Shown piece after piece: positions 37,887 through 46,122 of a DNA stretch of 64,000 nucleotides. The stretch comes from Bacteroidota bacterium. GTDB taxonomy: Bacteria > Bacteroidota > Bacteroidia > Bacteroidales > JACABE01. Position 1 is the stretch's first letter. Each line of letters opens with the position of its first letter. A model generated the notes under the pieces. That model did not search any database. It was not told the DNA's origin and saw only the letters and a list, made by a program, of their open reading frames with translations. The position numbers and the translations under genes are program-made. The stretch is taken from NCBI GenBank assembly GCA_026391675.1, contig JAPLDQ010000036.1, positions 1 through 64,000 of the forward strand. The letters are read 5' to 3'.

Positions 37887-37914
37887 AAGGAGAGCTACGC
37901 TGTTCTCCTTTTTT
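37887..37914 (+). terminator. Intrinsic terminator after the DUF3764-like gene
   Basis: A 7-bp stem AAGGAGA/TCTCCTT with a 10-nt loop is followed by a T-run. It lies 26 nt after the stop codon and also marks the far end of the convergent glycosyltransferase remnant. Confidence 0.75.
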
Positions 37915-37916
37915 AT

Positions 37917-38072
37917 TTAAACGACTTTATAATTCTTATATTCACCGATACGATAACCGCTAATTTTTTCGACAATTAGCTTAAAACGGTCTTTGGTACT
38001 GTAATTTTTATAGCTTAAATCAAAATCGAATTTTATTGCATTTCTCACAAAACTAAAACCGGCTACTTTCAT
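37917..38072 (-). pseudogene. Glycosyltransferase remnant with large internal deletion
   Basis: The frame encodes only 51 residues from the ATG at 38072. The first 17 (MKVAGFSFVRNAIKFDF) resemble the start of a Bacteroidota family-2 glycosyltransferase-like protein. The last part (KDRFKLIVEKISGYRIGEYKNYKVV) resembles the C-terminal end of the same family, which typically closes with IGEYKNYK. The 250 or so residues normally between are missing without loss of frame. It follows proS by 32 nt, so the intact ancestor was probably in the proS operon. The match is from memory of the family; a small real gene is the alternative. Confidence 0.6.
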
Positions 38073-38104
38073 ATTTAAATAAAAATTGAATAATAAAGCT
38101 GTTA

Positions 38105-39577
38105 TTAATACGCTTTTGCAAAAACCACCCTTTGTGTAGATGGTTTTCCGGAAAAAATACATTTACCGTTTTCTTTTGGATTATTCAAAGGTATAGTACG
38201 AATGGTAGCTTTGGTTTCTTCCTTTATTTTCAGCTCTGTTTCGGTAGTTCCATCCCAATGCGCCAGTACAAAACCGCCTTTATTTTCAATAGCATCTTTA
38301 AATTCGGCCCAGCTATCGACTTTATAAGTTGACATATCCCTAAAGTTCAATGCTTTCTGATATAAATTACTTTGAATAGAATCCAATAAATGTTCAACTT
38401 TATTTTCAATATCAATTTGCTGATATATTGCTTTTTCCATGGTATCGCGACGGGCAACTTCAATAGTTCCTTCTTCCATATCACGAGGTCCGATAGCTAA
38501 ACGCAAAGGAACACCTTTAAATTCATATTCAGCAAATTTCCAGCCTGGTTTATAGGTATCCCTGTTATCATATTTTACAGAAATGCCTTTAGCTTCAATA
38601 GCTTTTTTAATGGCTTCAGCTTTCACAGAAATTTCTGCCAGTTGTTCATCGTTCTTGTAGATAGGAACAATAACAACTTGAATAGGCGCTAATTTAGGAG
38701 GCAATACCAGTCCGTTATCGTCAGAATGAGCCATTACCAATGCACCCATTAGGCGGGTAGAAACACCCCAAGAGGTAGCCCAAACGTATTCCTGTTTATT
38801 TTCTTTGGTTAAGAACTTAACATCAAATGCTTTTGCAAAATTTTGTCCCAGAAAATGTGAAGTACCAGCCTGCAATGCTTTACCATCCTGCATTAATGCT
38901 TCAATGCAAAATGTTTCAATAGCACCTGCAAAGCGTTCATTGGCTGTTTTAATCCCTTTAAGTACCGGAACTGCCATAAATTGTTCAGCAAAAGTAGCAT
39001 ATACATCAAGCATTTTACGTGTTTCTACCAAAGCTTCTTCTTGTGTGGCATGAGCTGTATGCCCTTCCTGCCACAAAAATTCAGCGGTGCGAAGGAACAA
39101 ACGCGTACGCATTTCCCATCTTACCACATTTGCCCATTGATTTACCAATATAGGCAAATCTCTGTATGATTGTATCCAGTTGCGGTAAGTATCCCAGATA
39201 ATGGTTTCTGATGTAGGACGAACGATAAGTTCTTCCTCTAATTTTGCGGTTTCATCTACTACAATTTTGCCGTTCTCGTCAGTTTTAAGGCGATAATGGG
39301 TAACTATAGCACATTCTTTTGCAAAACCTTCCACATGACTGGCTTCTTTGGTAAAAAATGATTTAGGAATAAACAACGGGAAATATGCATTCTGATGACC
39401 TGTTTCTTTAAACATTTTATCTAATGCAGCCTGCATTTTTTCCCAGATTGCATAACCATAAGGTTTGATTACCATACAGCCTCTAACAGCTGAATTTTCA
39501 GCCAAATCAGCTTTTATAACCAGCTCATTGTACCATTGCGAATAATTATCTGCTCTTTTAGTGAAATCTTTTGCCAT
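38105..39577 (-). CDS. proS: Prolyl-tRNA synthetase (short, archaeal/eukaryotic-like type)
   Basis: The class II synthetase charges tRNA-Pro. The 490-residue chain has motif 1-like [39 protein letters not shown], motif 2 [25 protein letters not shown], motif 3 with [24 protein letters not shown], the anticodon-binding domain ([40 protein letters not shown]), and the C-terminal zinc-binding-like domain of the short type. It lacks the inserted editing domain of the long bacterial form. A TAATTTTG -7 element lies at 39641-39648. Confidence 0.97.
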   Translation of the reverse strand: MAKDFTKRADNYSQWYNELVIKADLAENSAVRGCMVIKPYGYAIWEKMQAALDKMFKETGHQNAYFPLFIPKSFFTKEASHVEGFAKECAIVTHYRLKTDENGKIVVDETAKLEEELIVRPTSETIIWDTYRNWIQSYRDLPILVNQWANVVRWEMRTRLFLRTAEFLWQEGHTAHATQEEALVETRKMLDVYATFAEQFMAVPVLKGIKTANERFAGAIETFCIEALMQDGKALQAGTSHFLGQNFAKAFDVKFLTKENKQEYVWATSWGVSTRLMGALVMAHSDDNGLVLPPKLAPIQVVIVPIYKNDEQLAEISVKAEAIKKAIEAKGISVKYDNRDTYKPGWKFAEYEFKGVPLRLAIGPRDMEEGTIEVARRDTMEKAIYQQIDIENKVEHLLDSIQSNLYQKALNFRDMSTYKVDSWAEFKDAIENKGGFVLAHWDGTTETELKIKEETKATIRTIPLNNPKENGKCIFSGKPSTQRVVFAKAY

Positions 39578-39640
39578 TTTTTCTTACTTTGGTATAAAAT
39601 TTGTTGTATTTCAAGAAAAATTAATCGTGAAATTGAGTGG

Positions 39641-39648
39641 CAAAATTA
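39641..39648 (-). promoter_or_regulatory. -7 promoter element for proS
   Basis: The minus strand reads TAATTTTG, an exact TAnnTTTG match, 63 nt before the proS ATG. Confidence 0.4.
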
Positions 39649-39693
39649 AAAAATATAAGCATAAGAATCACAATAAATAAACAATAAAACCCC

Positions 39694-39701
39694 AAGGGAG
39701 G
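39694..39701 (+). promoter_or_regulatory. Strong Shine-Dalgarno-like sequence
   Basis: AAGGGAGG lies 8 nt before the ATG of the Tyr/Asn-rich lipoprotein gene at 39710. Strong SD sequences are uncommon in Bacteroidota, and most genes in this window have none, so high expression or special translation control of this surface protein is suggested. Confidence 0.45.
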
Positions 39702-39709
39702 ACCAAATT

Positions 39710-41335
39710 ATGAAAACCCTAATAAAAATAGCAGCAGTAGCTTTCTTCTTTTTAACAGCTTGCACTTCTGCTAATCAGCTTTCGTCAACATATGACGATG
39801 ATGGAGTTTATACTTCGAAAAAAAGCAAGATTGTAGTTCAGAATCAACCTGCTGAAGTAAAGCAAAATACAGCTAATCAGCCTGCCACAAATTATATTGA
39901 AACTACTCCAAAATCATATAATGCAACCGAAGCTACTTCAGATAAATCAAAACAAAGCTACGAAAAGTACAAACAAACCCAAGCTGAAAATATCAGCCAG
40001 ATTAGTTATGATACCAATGCACCGCAGCCTTTACAAGAAAACGTTGCGGCTCAGGATAATAATCAAAACTATTCAACTTATGATCCGGATGATTATTATG
40101 ATTATGGGTATTCGTCACGTTTAAGAAGATTTCATAATCCATGCCAATCTTTCGGTTATTATGATGATTATTATACCAATATGTACTGGTATAATCACGA
40201 TCCTTTTTACTATGGAACCAGTATTTATATGGGATACAACCCATGGGGACCAAGTTATTCCTTTTACAGTCCATATTATTGGAACAACTGGGGATGGAAT
40301 ATAGGCTTTGGCTTTGGTTGGGGCATAGGAATGGTTTATTCTGACTGGTATTCTCCTTACTGGGGTGGATATTATGGTTATGGCAGTTATGGAGGATACG
40401 GCGGATATGGATACGGATACGGTCATGGATATAATGATGGATATTGGTCTTCAAATCAAAATAATTCAAGTTCACACTATTTTGGACCAAGGAATAATAT
40501 TGGATCTTCAAACGGTAGTATACATCGTGCAACATCCACAGGATCAAATATTGGAGGGAAAAAGGAACCTGAAATCCGGGCTGCTTCAACACCATTAAAT
40601 GCTTCAAGAGGTGTTAACAGTAATAATCAATCCAATACTTCAGTTTCTGACAGAAAAGATCCTGTAAAACCATCTGATTCAAGGCTTACAGAACCTGGAA
40701 ATTTAAATACCAGAACAACAGACAGTAAAGCAACTACTACAAATCAGGACAAAGTTGTAACAACAATGTCTAATACTGACAGCAAAAGAACAGACCCTAA
40801 TAATGCGGCCAGGGTTGTAACACCAAACAACAGTTCAAGAAGCTACAATACACCTGCTACCCGTATCAATAATTATCAAAGGTATAGCCGTTCAAATCAG
40901 GAACAAAAAGCAGCAAATCCAACAAATACAAATACTTCGCGTAATACTTATAATTATCGTGACCCAAAATCATATAATTCACCAAACTATACACAACCAC
41001 GTTCGAGTCAGGAATTCGAAGCACCTAAATACAAAAGCGAAAGAAATTATAATAACAGAGCAGCGCAAACACAACCTGCAACTAATCAGGAAACACCAAG
41101 ACAGTATAATAACTATAACAACAGAAGCTATACTGCTCCTGCTAACAATGAAAACAGGAATACTACACCTCCTGCTAATACTGAAAGGAATAATAACACT
41201 ACACCTTCAACAAACTATAGCACTCCTGCTCCAAGCCGTTCTACCTATTCAGCTCCTCCTTCAAATTCAGGCGGAAACAGCGGTGGTTCAAGATCCGGTG
41301 GAAACAGCGGAGGGACAAATAGTCACAGAAGATGA
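39710..41335 (+). CDS. Low-complexity Tyr/Gly/Asn-rich lipoprotein
   Basis: The 541-residue protein has a lipoprotein signal (lipobox LTAC near residue 18). A low-complexity mature part comes in three zones: Asn/Gln/Thr-rich (about 20-130), Tyr/Gly/Trp-rich (about 130-250, with runs such as GGYYGYGSYGGYGGYGYGYG), and Asn/Ser/Thr/Pro-rich to the end, closing in Gly/Ser repeats. Similar proteins are common in Bacteroidota beside outer-membrane genes and are probably exposed on the surface. It carries a strong SD sequence. The FadL-like gene starts 35 nt later and may share the transcript. Function unknown. Confidence 0.75.
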   Translation: MKTLIKIAAVAFFFLTACTSANQLSSTYDDDGVYTSKKSKIVVQNQPAEVKQNTANQPATNYIETTPKSYNATEATSDKSKQSYEKYKQTQAENISQISYDTNAPQPLQENVAAQDNNQNYSTYDPDDYYDYGYSSRLRRFHNPCQSFGYYDDYYTNMYWYNHDPFYYGTSIYMGYNPWGPSYSFYSPYYWNNWGWNIGFGFGWGIGMVYSDWYSPYWGGYYGYGSYGGYGGYGYGYGHGYNDGYWSSNQNNSSSHYFGPRNNIGSSNGSIHRATSTGSNIGGKKEPEIRAASTPLNASRGVNSNNQSNTSVSDRKDPVKPSDSRLTEPGNLNTRTTDSKATTTNQDKVVTTMSNTDSKRTDPNNAARVVTPNNSSRSYNTPATRINNYQRYSRSNQEQKAANPTNTNTSRNTYNYRDPKSYNSPNYTQPRSSQEFEAPKYKSERNYNNRAAQTQPATNQETPRQYNNYNNRSYTAPANNENRNTTPPANTERNNNTTPSTNYSTPAPSRSTYSAPPSNSGGNSGGSRSGGNSGGTNSHRR

Positions 41336-41370
41336 TAAATTAATAAACTATAATTTAAATTTTTACTGCA

Positions 41371-42822
41371 ATGAAAAAAATATTAATCACATTACTAATT
41401 GCTATTACAGCCAATACAATTAGTTTTGCTCAAAATGAAATTGATGCACTCAGGTATTCACAGCTATTTTATGGTGGAACCGCAAGATCAACAGCCATGG
41501 GTGGTGCTTTTGGTGCGCTGGGAGCTGATTTTTCTTCTTTAAGCCTTAATCCGGGAGGAATTGGTTTATATAAAATTTCTGAATTTACTTTTTCACCCTC
41601 TTTTTATACCGGTAAAACATCATCAATATTCAATAATTCACAAGAAAGAGATGATTTTAAATATAATTTTAATTTAGGAAATGCCGGTTTTGTATATACA
41701 TTTTACAAAAGAGGTAATTATGCTGAGGGTCCGGGTTTTAAAGCTGCTCAGTTTGGTTTTGGTATCAATCGTTTGAACAATTTCAATAACAGAATGATAA
41801 TGGAAGGTTTCAATGAAAGCAGTTCCATGCTAAATCAATATGTTAGTAAAGCAAATGGTGTTAAAGCTGCTGATTTGAATAGCTTTGATACACAACTGGC
41901 TTATGATGCCTATCTTATAAATCCAAAGGATTCTACACATTATACTTCGGTTGTTAACAGAGGTGTTTTACAACGTAAATCGGTAACTTCAGGCGGGTCA
42001 ACCAATGAACTGGTTATATCTTTAGGTGGAAATTACAGTGATAAATTGTATATCGGTGCTACACTTGGTTTCCCTTTTATACGCTATTCTGAACAATCTT
42101 CCTATAAAGAAACAGACAGTAAGGATACTATTAATAATTTCAATTCATTCACAGTTACTGATAATCTTAATACATCCGGTGCCGGTATTAATTTTAAATT
42201 TGGTATGATTTATCGCCCTATTGATATGATCAGAATAGGTGTAGCTTTCCATTCTCCAACTTATTATTATGCAATGCAGGATGAATATAGCCGCAGAATT
42301 GAATCAGACCTGGCTTCAAATGGAAAATATAATGTTGATTCACCCAAAGGTAGTTTTGATTATGAATTAACTACACCCTATAGATTTATCGGAAGTTTAG
42401 CTTTCGTATTAAACGAATATGGTTTAATAAGTGCAGATTATGAATTTGTGGATTATACACTATCCCGCTTAAGGTCTGATACTTATGATTTTTCTAATGA
42501 AAATGATGCCATCCAAGCCAAATATAATTCTGCTTCAAATTTAAGAATAGGTACTGAATGGCGTTTAAACCAGCTGGCTTTCAGAGCAGGTTATGCTTAT
42601 TATGGAAATCCATACTGGAAAAATGTGAATGTTAGTAAACGTACTGTTATTTCAGCAGGACTGGGTTTCAGAGAAAAAGATTTCTTTGTTGATCTGGCTT
42701 ATTCTTATTCAAAACAAGATGAAGATTATTATTTTTACAACCCTTCAGTTATCGCTCTTAACCCTGTTAAAAACAGTATGATTGGCAGCAATATAATGAT
42801 GACTATCGGTTTCAAGTACTAA
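41371..42822 (+). CDS. OMPP1/FadL-like outer-membrane protein
   Basis: The 483-residue protein has a signal peptide (1-20, ending SFAQ). An N-terminal hatch-like segment follows: LFYGGTARSTAMGGAFGALGADFSSLSLNPGGIGLY, typical of the FadL/OMPP1 family in Bacteroidota. The rest alternates hydrophobic and aromatic residues as expected for a beta-barrel and ends in an aromatic-rich strand (MMTIGFKY). It likely moves hydrophobic compounds or lipids across the outer membrane. Substrate unknown. It follows the Tyr/Asn-rich lipoprotein by 35 nt and is followed by a hairpin terminator. Confidence 0.87.
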   Translation: MKKILITLLIAITANTISFAQNEIDALRYSQLFYGGTARSTAMGGAFGALGADFSSLSLNPGGIGLYKISEFTFSPSFYTGKTSSIFNNSQERDDFKYNFNLGNAGFVYTFYKRGNYAEGPGFKAAQFGFGINRLNNFNNRMIMEGFNESSSMLNQYVSKANGVKAADLNSFDTQLAYDAYLINPKDSTHYTSVVNRGVLQRKSVTSGGSTNELVISLGGNYSDKLYIGATLGFPFIRYSEQSSYKETDSKDTINNFNSFTVTDNLNTSGAGINFKFGMIYRPIDMIRIGVAFHSPTYYYAMQDEYSRRIESDLASNGKYNVDSPKGSFDYELTTPYRFIGSLAFVLNEYGLISADYEFVDYTLSRLRSDTYDFSNENDAIQAKYNSASNLRIGTEWRLNQLAFRAGYAYYGNPYWKNVNVSKRTVISAGLGFREKDFFVDLAYSYSKQDEDYYFYNPSVIALNPVKNSMIGSNIMMTIGFKY

Positions 42823-42851
42823 AATATCATATTGGAAACGAAAACAGAAAA

Positions 42852-42877
42852 CTGTGTTATTTCAAAACACAGGTTTT
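42852..42877 (+). terminator. Intrinsic terminator after the FadL-like gene
   Basis: A 7-bp stem CTGTGTT/AACACAG with a short AT-rich loop is followed by T-rich sequence, 30 nt after the stop codon. Confidence 0.65.
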
Positions 42878-42947
42878 TATTTTTAGCAAAAAATGATAAG
42901 ATTTAATTAAATTTGTTGTTGAAATTAGTTTAATAAAAGACAAAGTT

Positions 42948-43565
42948 TTGTACCTCGTTAAATCGCCAAACATCTTAAGAAAAATTTACGGCAAAAGTTT
43001 ATGCTGGGAAATGCCTAAAGGAAATAAAAGCATTTATCTTACTTTTGATGATGGACCTGTTCCGGAAATTACACCATCAGTACTTAAAATTCTTTCAGAT
43101 TTTAATATTAAAGCTACATTTTTTTGTGTAGGTGAGAATATCCAAAAACATACTGATGTTTTTAATCAAATCCTGGAACAAGGACATAGTGTTGGAAATC
43201 ACACCTATAATCATATAAACGGTTGGAAAACACCTAAAAATGAGTACATTGAAAATATTTTAAAATCCGAATCCTTTTTACATACTAAATTGTTTCGTCC
43301 GCCTTACGGTAAAATTACACCAGCTGAAAAAAAACTGCTGAAAAAAAATTATCGGATTATATTATGGACCATATTAAGCGGCGATTTTGATGCAAAAACC
43401 AGTAAGGAACAATGCCTTGAAAATGTGCTGAAGTATACTAATGAAGGAGCTATTGTTGTTTTTCACGATAGTATCAAGTCAAAAGAAAAATTGCTGTATG
43501 CATTACCAAAATTTATTGAACATTTTCAGGCAAAAGGATATAATTTTGAAAAAATTAGTTATTAA
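42948..43565 (+). CDS. Polysaccharide deacetylase family protein
   Basis: The 205-residue protein has a NodB-type deacetylase fold: YLTFDDGPVPEITP (motif 1, metal-binding Asp-Asp), HSVGNHTYNH (motif 2, HxxxH), LFRPPYGKITP (motif 3), then LWTILSGDFD and VVFHDS (motif 5). All metal ligands appear present. The start is TTG at 42948, giving the usual MYLVK N-terminus; the first ATG would remove about 20 residues just before motif 1. No signal peptide is seen. It probably acts on N-acetyl or O-acetyl groups of a glycan, such as a capsule or peptidoglycan precursor. Confidence 0.9.
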   Translation: MYLVKSPNILRKIYGKSLCWEMPKGNKSIYLTFDDGPVPEITPSVLKILSDFNIKATFFCVGENIQKHTDVFNQILEQGHSVGNHTYNHINGWKTPKNEYIENILKSESFLHTKLFRPPYGKITPAEKKLLKKNYRIILWTILSGDFDAKTSKEQCLENVLKYTNEGAIVVFHDSIKSKEKLLYALPKFIEHFQAKGYNFEKISY

Positions 43566-43643
43566 TTATTGAATATTAAGTTATTGGTTAATCATCATCT
43601 GTTAACCTGCAGCCTAAATTCTTTCAACCTAAAAATCTATAAC

Positions 43644-44168
43644 ATGGCATTAATAAGATCAGTAAAAGGAATAAGCCCTAAATTCGGGAAAAATTGTTTT
43701 TTAGCCGATAATGCAACCATAACCGGTGATGTAATAATGGGCGATAATTGCAGTATTTGGTTTAATGCAGTGGTAAGAGGCGATGTACATACCATCAGAA
43801 TGGGTAATAATGTAAACATACAGGACGGAGCTATAGTGCATTGTACCTATATGAAAGCACCAACCTCAATTGGCAATAATGTATCCGTTGCCCATCAGGC
43901 AATTGTCCATGGTTGTACTATCCACGACAATGTATTGGTGGGTATGGGCGCTATTATTATGGACGGAGCTGTAATTGGCAGCAATTCCATTATTGCGGCA
44001 GGTGCACTGATACTGGAAAATACGATAGTTGAACCTGGTTCGATCTATGCAGGAGTTCCGGCAAAAAAGACAAAAAATTTAGATGAAAGCCTGATCGTAG
44101 GGCAAATTCAGCGGATTGCCAATGCATATCCTATGTATGCCAGCTGGTATGATAAAGAAGAGGAATAA
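43644..44168 (+). CDS. Gamma-carbonic-anhydrase-like left-handed beta-helix protein
   Basis: The 174-residue protein has hexapeptide repeats forming a left-handed beta-helix: ADNATITGDVIMGDNCSIWFNAVVRGDVHTIRMGNNVNIQDGAIVHC, then NVSVAHQAIVHGCTIHDNVLVGMGAIIMDGAVIGS. The three zinc-site histidines fit HC, AHQ and HGC. Length and arrangement fit the YrdA/PaaY type of gamma-carbonic anhydrase, which may hydrate CO2 or have acyltransferase roles. I chose the ATG at 43644 (MALIRSVKGISPK) over the upstream frame start at 43569. It follows the deacetylase gene on the same strand. Confidence 0.9.
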   Translation: MALIRSVKGISPKFGKNCFLADNATITGDVIMGDNCSIWFNAVVRGDVHTIRMGNNVNIQDGAIVHCTYMKAPTSIGNNVSVAHQAIVHGCTIHDNVLVGMGAIIMDGAVIGSNSIIAAGALILENTIVEPGSIYAGVPAKKTKNLDESLIVGQIQRIANAYPMYASWYDKEEE

Positions 44169-44175
44169 AACACAT

Positions 44176-44425
44176 TTATATCGTCCCTACGGGACTTGAT
44201 TATTTTGTTTTACTGATATTTCTACCGATATATTGTCCCTACGGGACATTTCTTTGAAATCATTTATTTGGTAAAATAGCATGCAGTTAAACATTATTTT
44301 TATTTAACAAATTTAAGGCTTTGGTTAAATTTGAATAAATCTTTGGTAAGGACTTGTCCCGTAGGGACAATATATCGGTAGCCTTTGTATTATATAATGT
44401 GTTCTAAGTCCCGTAGGGATGAAAT
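44176..44425. repeat. REP-like hairpin cluster next to a Y1 transposase relic
   Basis: Four copies of the hairpin GTCCC-TAC-GGGAC lie here. Copies 1 (44183-44195) and 2 (44235-44247) are on the plus strand; copies 3 (44356-44368) and 4 (44408-44420, one base changed) are inverted. Copies 2 and 3 are perfect inverted copies over 27 nt (44222-44248 and 44355-44381). Copies 1 and 4 resemble each other in their flanks. The whole is a nested inverted arrangement around an AT-rich centre, as in REP/BIME clusters, and copy 4 ends 13 nt from the end of the transposase relic. Confidence 0.82.
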
Positions 44426-44433
44426 ATAATCAA

Positions 44434-44894
44434 CTAGATTAAATCATTAAATATGAATTTCTCATCATAATCAATCTCAAATTTTTTAAGAAAATTAATG
44501 TATTCTTCTCTAAAGCTTAATTTTTATGATGTTTTTCCTGATTTTCAATATAAGCAATTACATCTTTTAGCTGTAATTTACCATAAGAAAAAGCGCCATA
44601 TCCTTATTGCCACTCAAATTTGCCATTTACAAACTGCTTCTGATTAATCCATTTTGAAGAACTTCCTTTAATATCCTGCAGTAAATCAGAAATAGATTGT
44701 GTTGGATTCATTCCAATTAAAATGTGAACATGATCAGACATTCCATTGATACTAATCATTTTGTGATGATGATGATGCACAATACCTGTAATATATTTGA
44801 ATAATTCATCCTTCCAGCTTGACTGAATAATTCCGTAACATTATTTAACAGCAAAAACTATTTGAATATGAATTTGAGTATAGGTATTTGGCAT
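44434..44894 (-). pseudogene. Decayed IS200/RAYT-type Y1 transposase gene
   Basis: Translating the minus strand from the ATG at 44894 gives a Y1 (HUH) transposase: MPNTYTQIHIQIVFAVK at the start, MSDHVHILIGMNP with the HxH motif, SISDLLQDIKGSSSKWIN, and GYGAFSYGKLQLKDVIAYIENQEKHH with the candidate catalytic Tyr. Two in-frame TAA codons interrupt it, after AVK and after FEWQ, and a one-base deletion in the A-run after HHK shifts the frame before the tail FLKKFEIDYDEK. So it is inactive. The size (about 150 codons) and flanking hairpins fit IS200-like or REP-associated (RAYT) transposases. Confidence 0.85.
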
Positions 44895-44953
44895 AATCTG
44901 ATATTGAATTTGTTGAATAAAACTTATAGCCAATATTCTAATTAGTTAATATC

Positions 44954-45679
44954 CTATTTCCTCAGCTCAAAATTCTTACCCAGATAAACTTTGCGGACAT
45001 GCTCATCCTCTGCTAATTCCTGGGATGTACCTGATTTTAATATGCTCCCTTCAAACAAAAGATATGCTCTGTCAGTAATATTAAGGGTTTCGTGTACATT
45101 ATGGTCGGTGATTAATACACCGATATTTTTATCTTTTAATTTCTTTACTATAGCTTGAATATCTTCAACAGCAATAGGGTCAACACCTGCAAATGGTTCA
45201 TCCAATAAAATAAATTTAGGGTCAACTGCTAATGCACGTGCAATTTCAGTACGGCGTCTTTCTCCCCCCGATAGTTGAATTCCCTTGCTTTTACGGATAT
45301 TCTGCAAACCAAATTCACTTAATAATAATTCTAATTTTGCGTGTTGCTCTGTTTTACTGAGTTTGGTAAATTCCAGTACTGCAATAATATTATCTTCCAC
45401 GCTTAATTGTCTAAAAACTGAAGCTTCCTGGGCAAGATACCCGATACCGTTTTGAGCCCTTTTATACATTGGCATTTCGGTAATATCCAGATCATCAAGA
45501 AATACTTTGCCTGATAGCGGTTTTATTAAACCCACTGTCATGTAAAATGTTGTGGTTTTACCTGCACCATTGGGACCCAGCAAACCAACAATTTCGCCTT
45601 GTTCCACCTGAACTGACACACCCTTTACAACAGTACGATTTTTATATTTTTTTACAATATTTTCTGTTCTTAAAATCAT
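44954..45679 (-). CDS. lptB: LPS export ABC transporter ATPase
   Basis: LptB powers extraction of LPS from the inner membrane by LptFG. The 241-residue ATPase has Walker [10 protein letters not shown] (about 35-43), the Q-loop region [17 protein letters not shown], signature [15 protein letters not shown], Walker [14 protein letters not shown], and switch His in [20 protein letters not shown], all characteristic of LptB. It is the last gene of a minus-strand group with the CMD-family and kdsD genes. KdsD makes the KDO precursor for LPS, which fits an envelope cluster. Confidence 0.95.
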   Translation of the reverse strand: MILRTENIVKKYKNRTVVKGVSVQVEQGEIVGLLGPNGAGKTTTFYMTVGLIKPLSGKVFLDDLDITEMPMYKRAQNGIGYLAQEASVFRQLSVEDNIIAVLEFTKLSKTEQHAKLELLLSEFGLQNIRKSKGIQLSGGERRRTEIARALAVDPKFILLDEPFAGVDPIAVEDIQAIVKKLKDKNIGVLITDHNVHETLNITDRAYLLFEGSILKSGTSQELAEDEHVRKVYLGKNFELRK

Positions 45680-45715
45680 TTCGTTTAAATATTGACTTCA
45701 ATTAAACTCTAATTC

Positions 45716-46072
45716 TTATTCTTTATTGTCTGAGTATAGAATTTCTTCCCAAAACTCCAAAGCCCTGCGTGTATGAGGGATTACAATAGTTCCGCCAACT
45801 AAATTGGCAATACCGAAAACTTCGAACAACTCTTCGGTAGTCAGGCCGTTTTCATGGCATTTTAATAAATGATAACGTATACAATCATCGCAACGAAGCA
45901 CCATAGACGCTACCAGGCCCATGATTTCCTTTGTTTTAACATCTAAAGCACCAGCTAAAAATGCATTGGTGTCAGCATTATAGATGCGTTTAATGGTTTT
46001 ATCACCGGAAGCAAGAATCTTATCATTCATGCGCTGCCGGTATGCATTGTAATCATCAATTAAACCACTCAT
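45716..46072 (-). CDS. Carboxymuconolactone decarboxylase (AhpD-like) family protein
   Basis: The 118-residue protein belongs to the CMD/AhpD-like family. It has the redox CxxC (RCDDCIRYHLLKCHENG) with the downstream His. The helices VLRCDDCIRYHL and TTEELFEVFGIANLVGGTIVIPHTRRALEFW are typical. Members act as peroxidase partners or redox carriers. It sits between kdsD and lptB with small gaps (50 and 36 nt), a context often seen in Bacteroidota; its part in envelope work is not known. Confidence 0.87.
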   Translation of the reverse strand: MSGLIDDYNAYRQRMNDKILASGDKTIKRIYNADTNAFLAGALDVKTKEIMGLVASMVLRCDDCIRYHLLKCHENGLTTEELFEVFGIANLVGGTIVIPHTRRALEFWEEILYSDNKE

Positions 46073-46122
46073 ATTATATGAATAATAACTTTATACTTTA
46101 TGAACTTTACAAACTATATAAA

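Noticed and set aside
40002..40607. 201-codon minus-strand frame with many His, Asn and Tyr codons
   Set aside because: It is the antisense of the low-complexity Tyr/Gly-rich lipoprotein gene; long shadows are expected there, and no family resemblance is seen.
40959..41423. 154-codon plus-strand frame overlapping the lipoprotein and FadL-like genes
   Set aside because: It is an out-of-frame reading of Asn/Thr/Pro-rich repeats, overlaps two better genes and has no recognisable start region.
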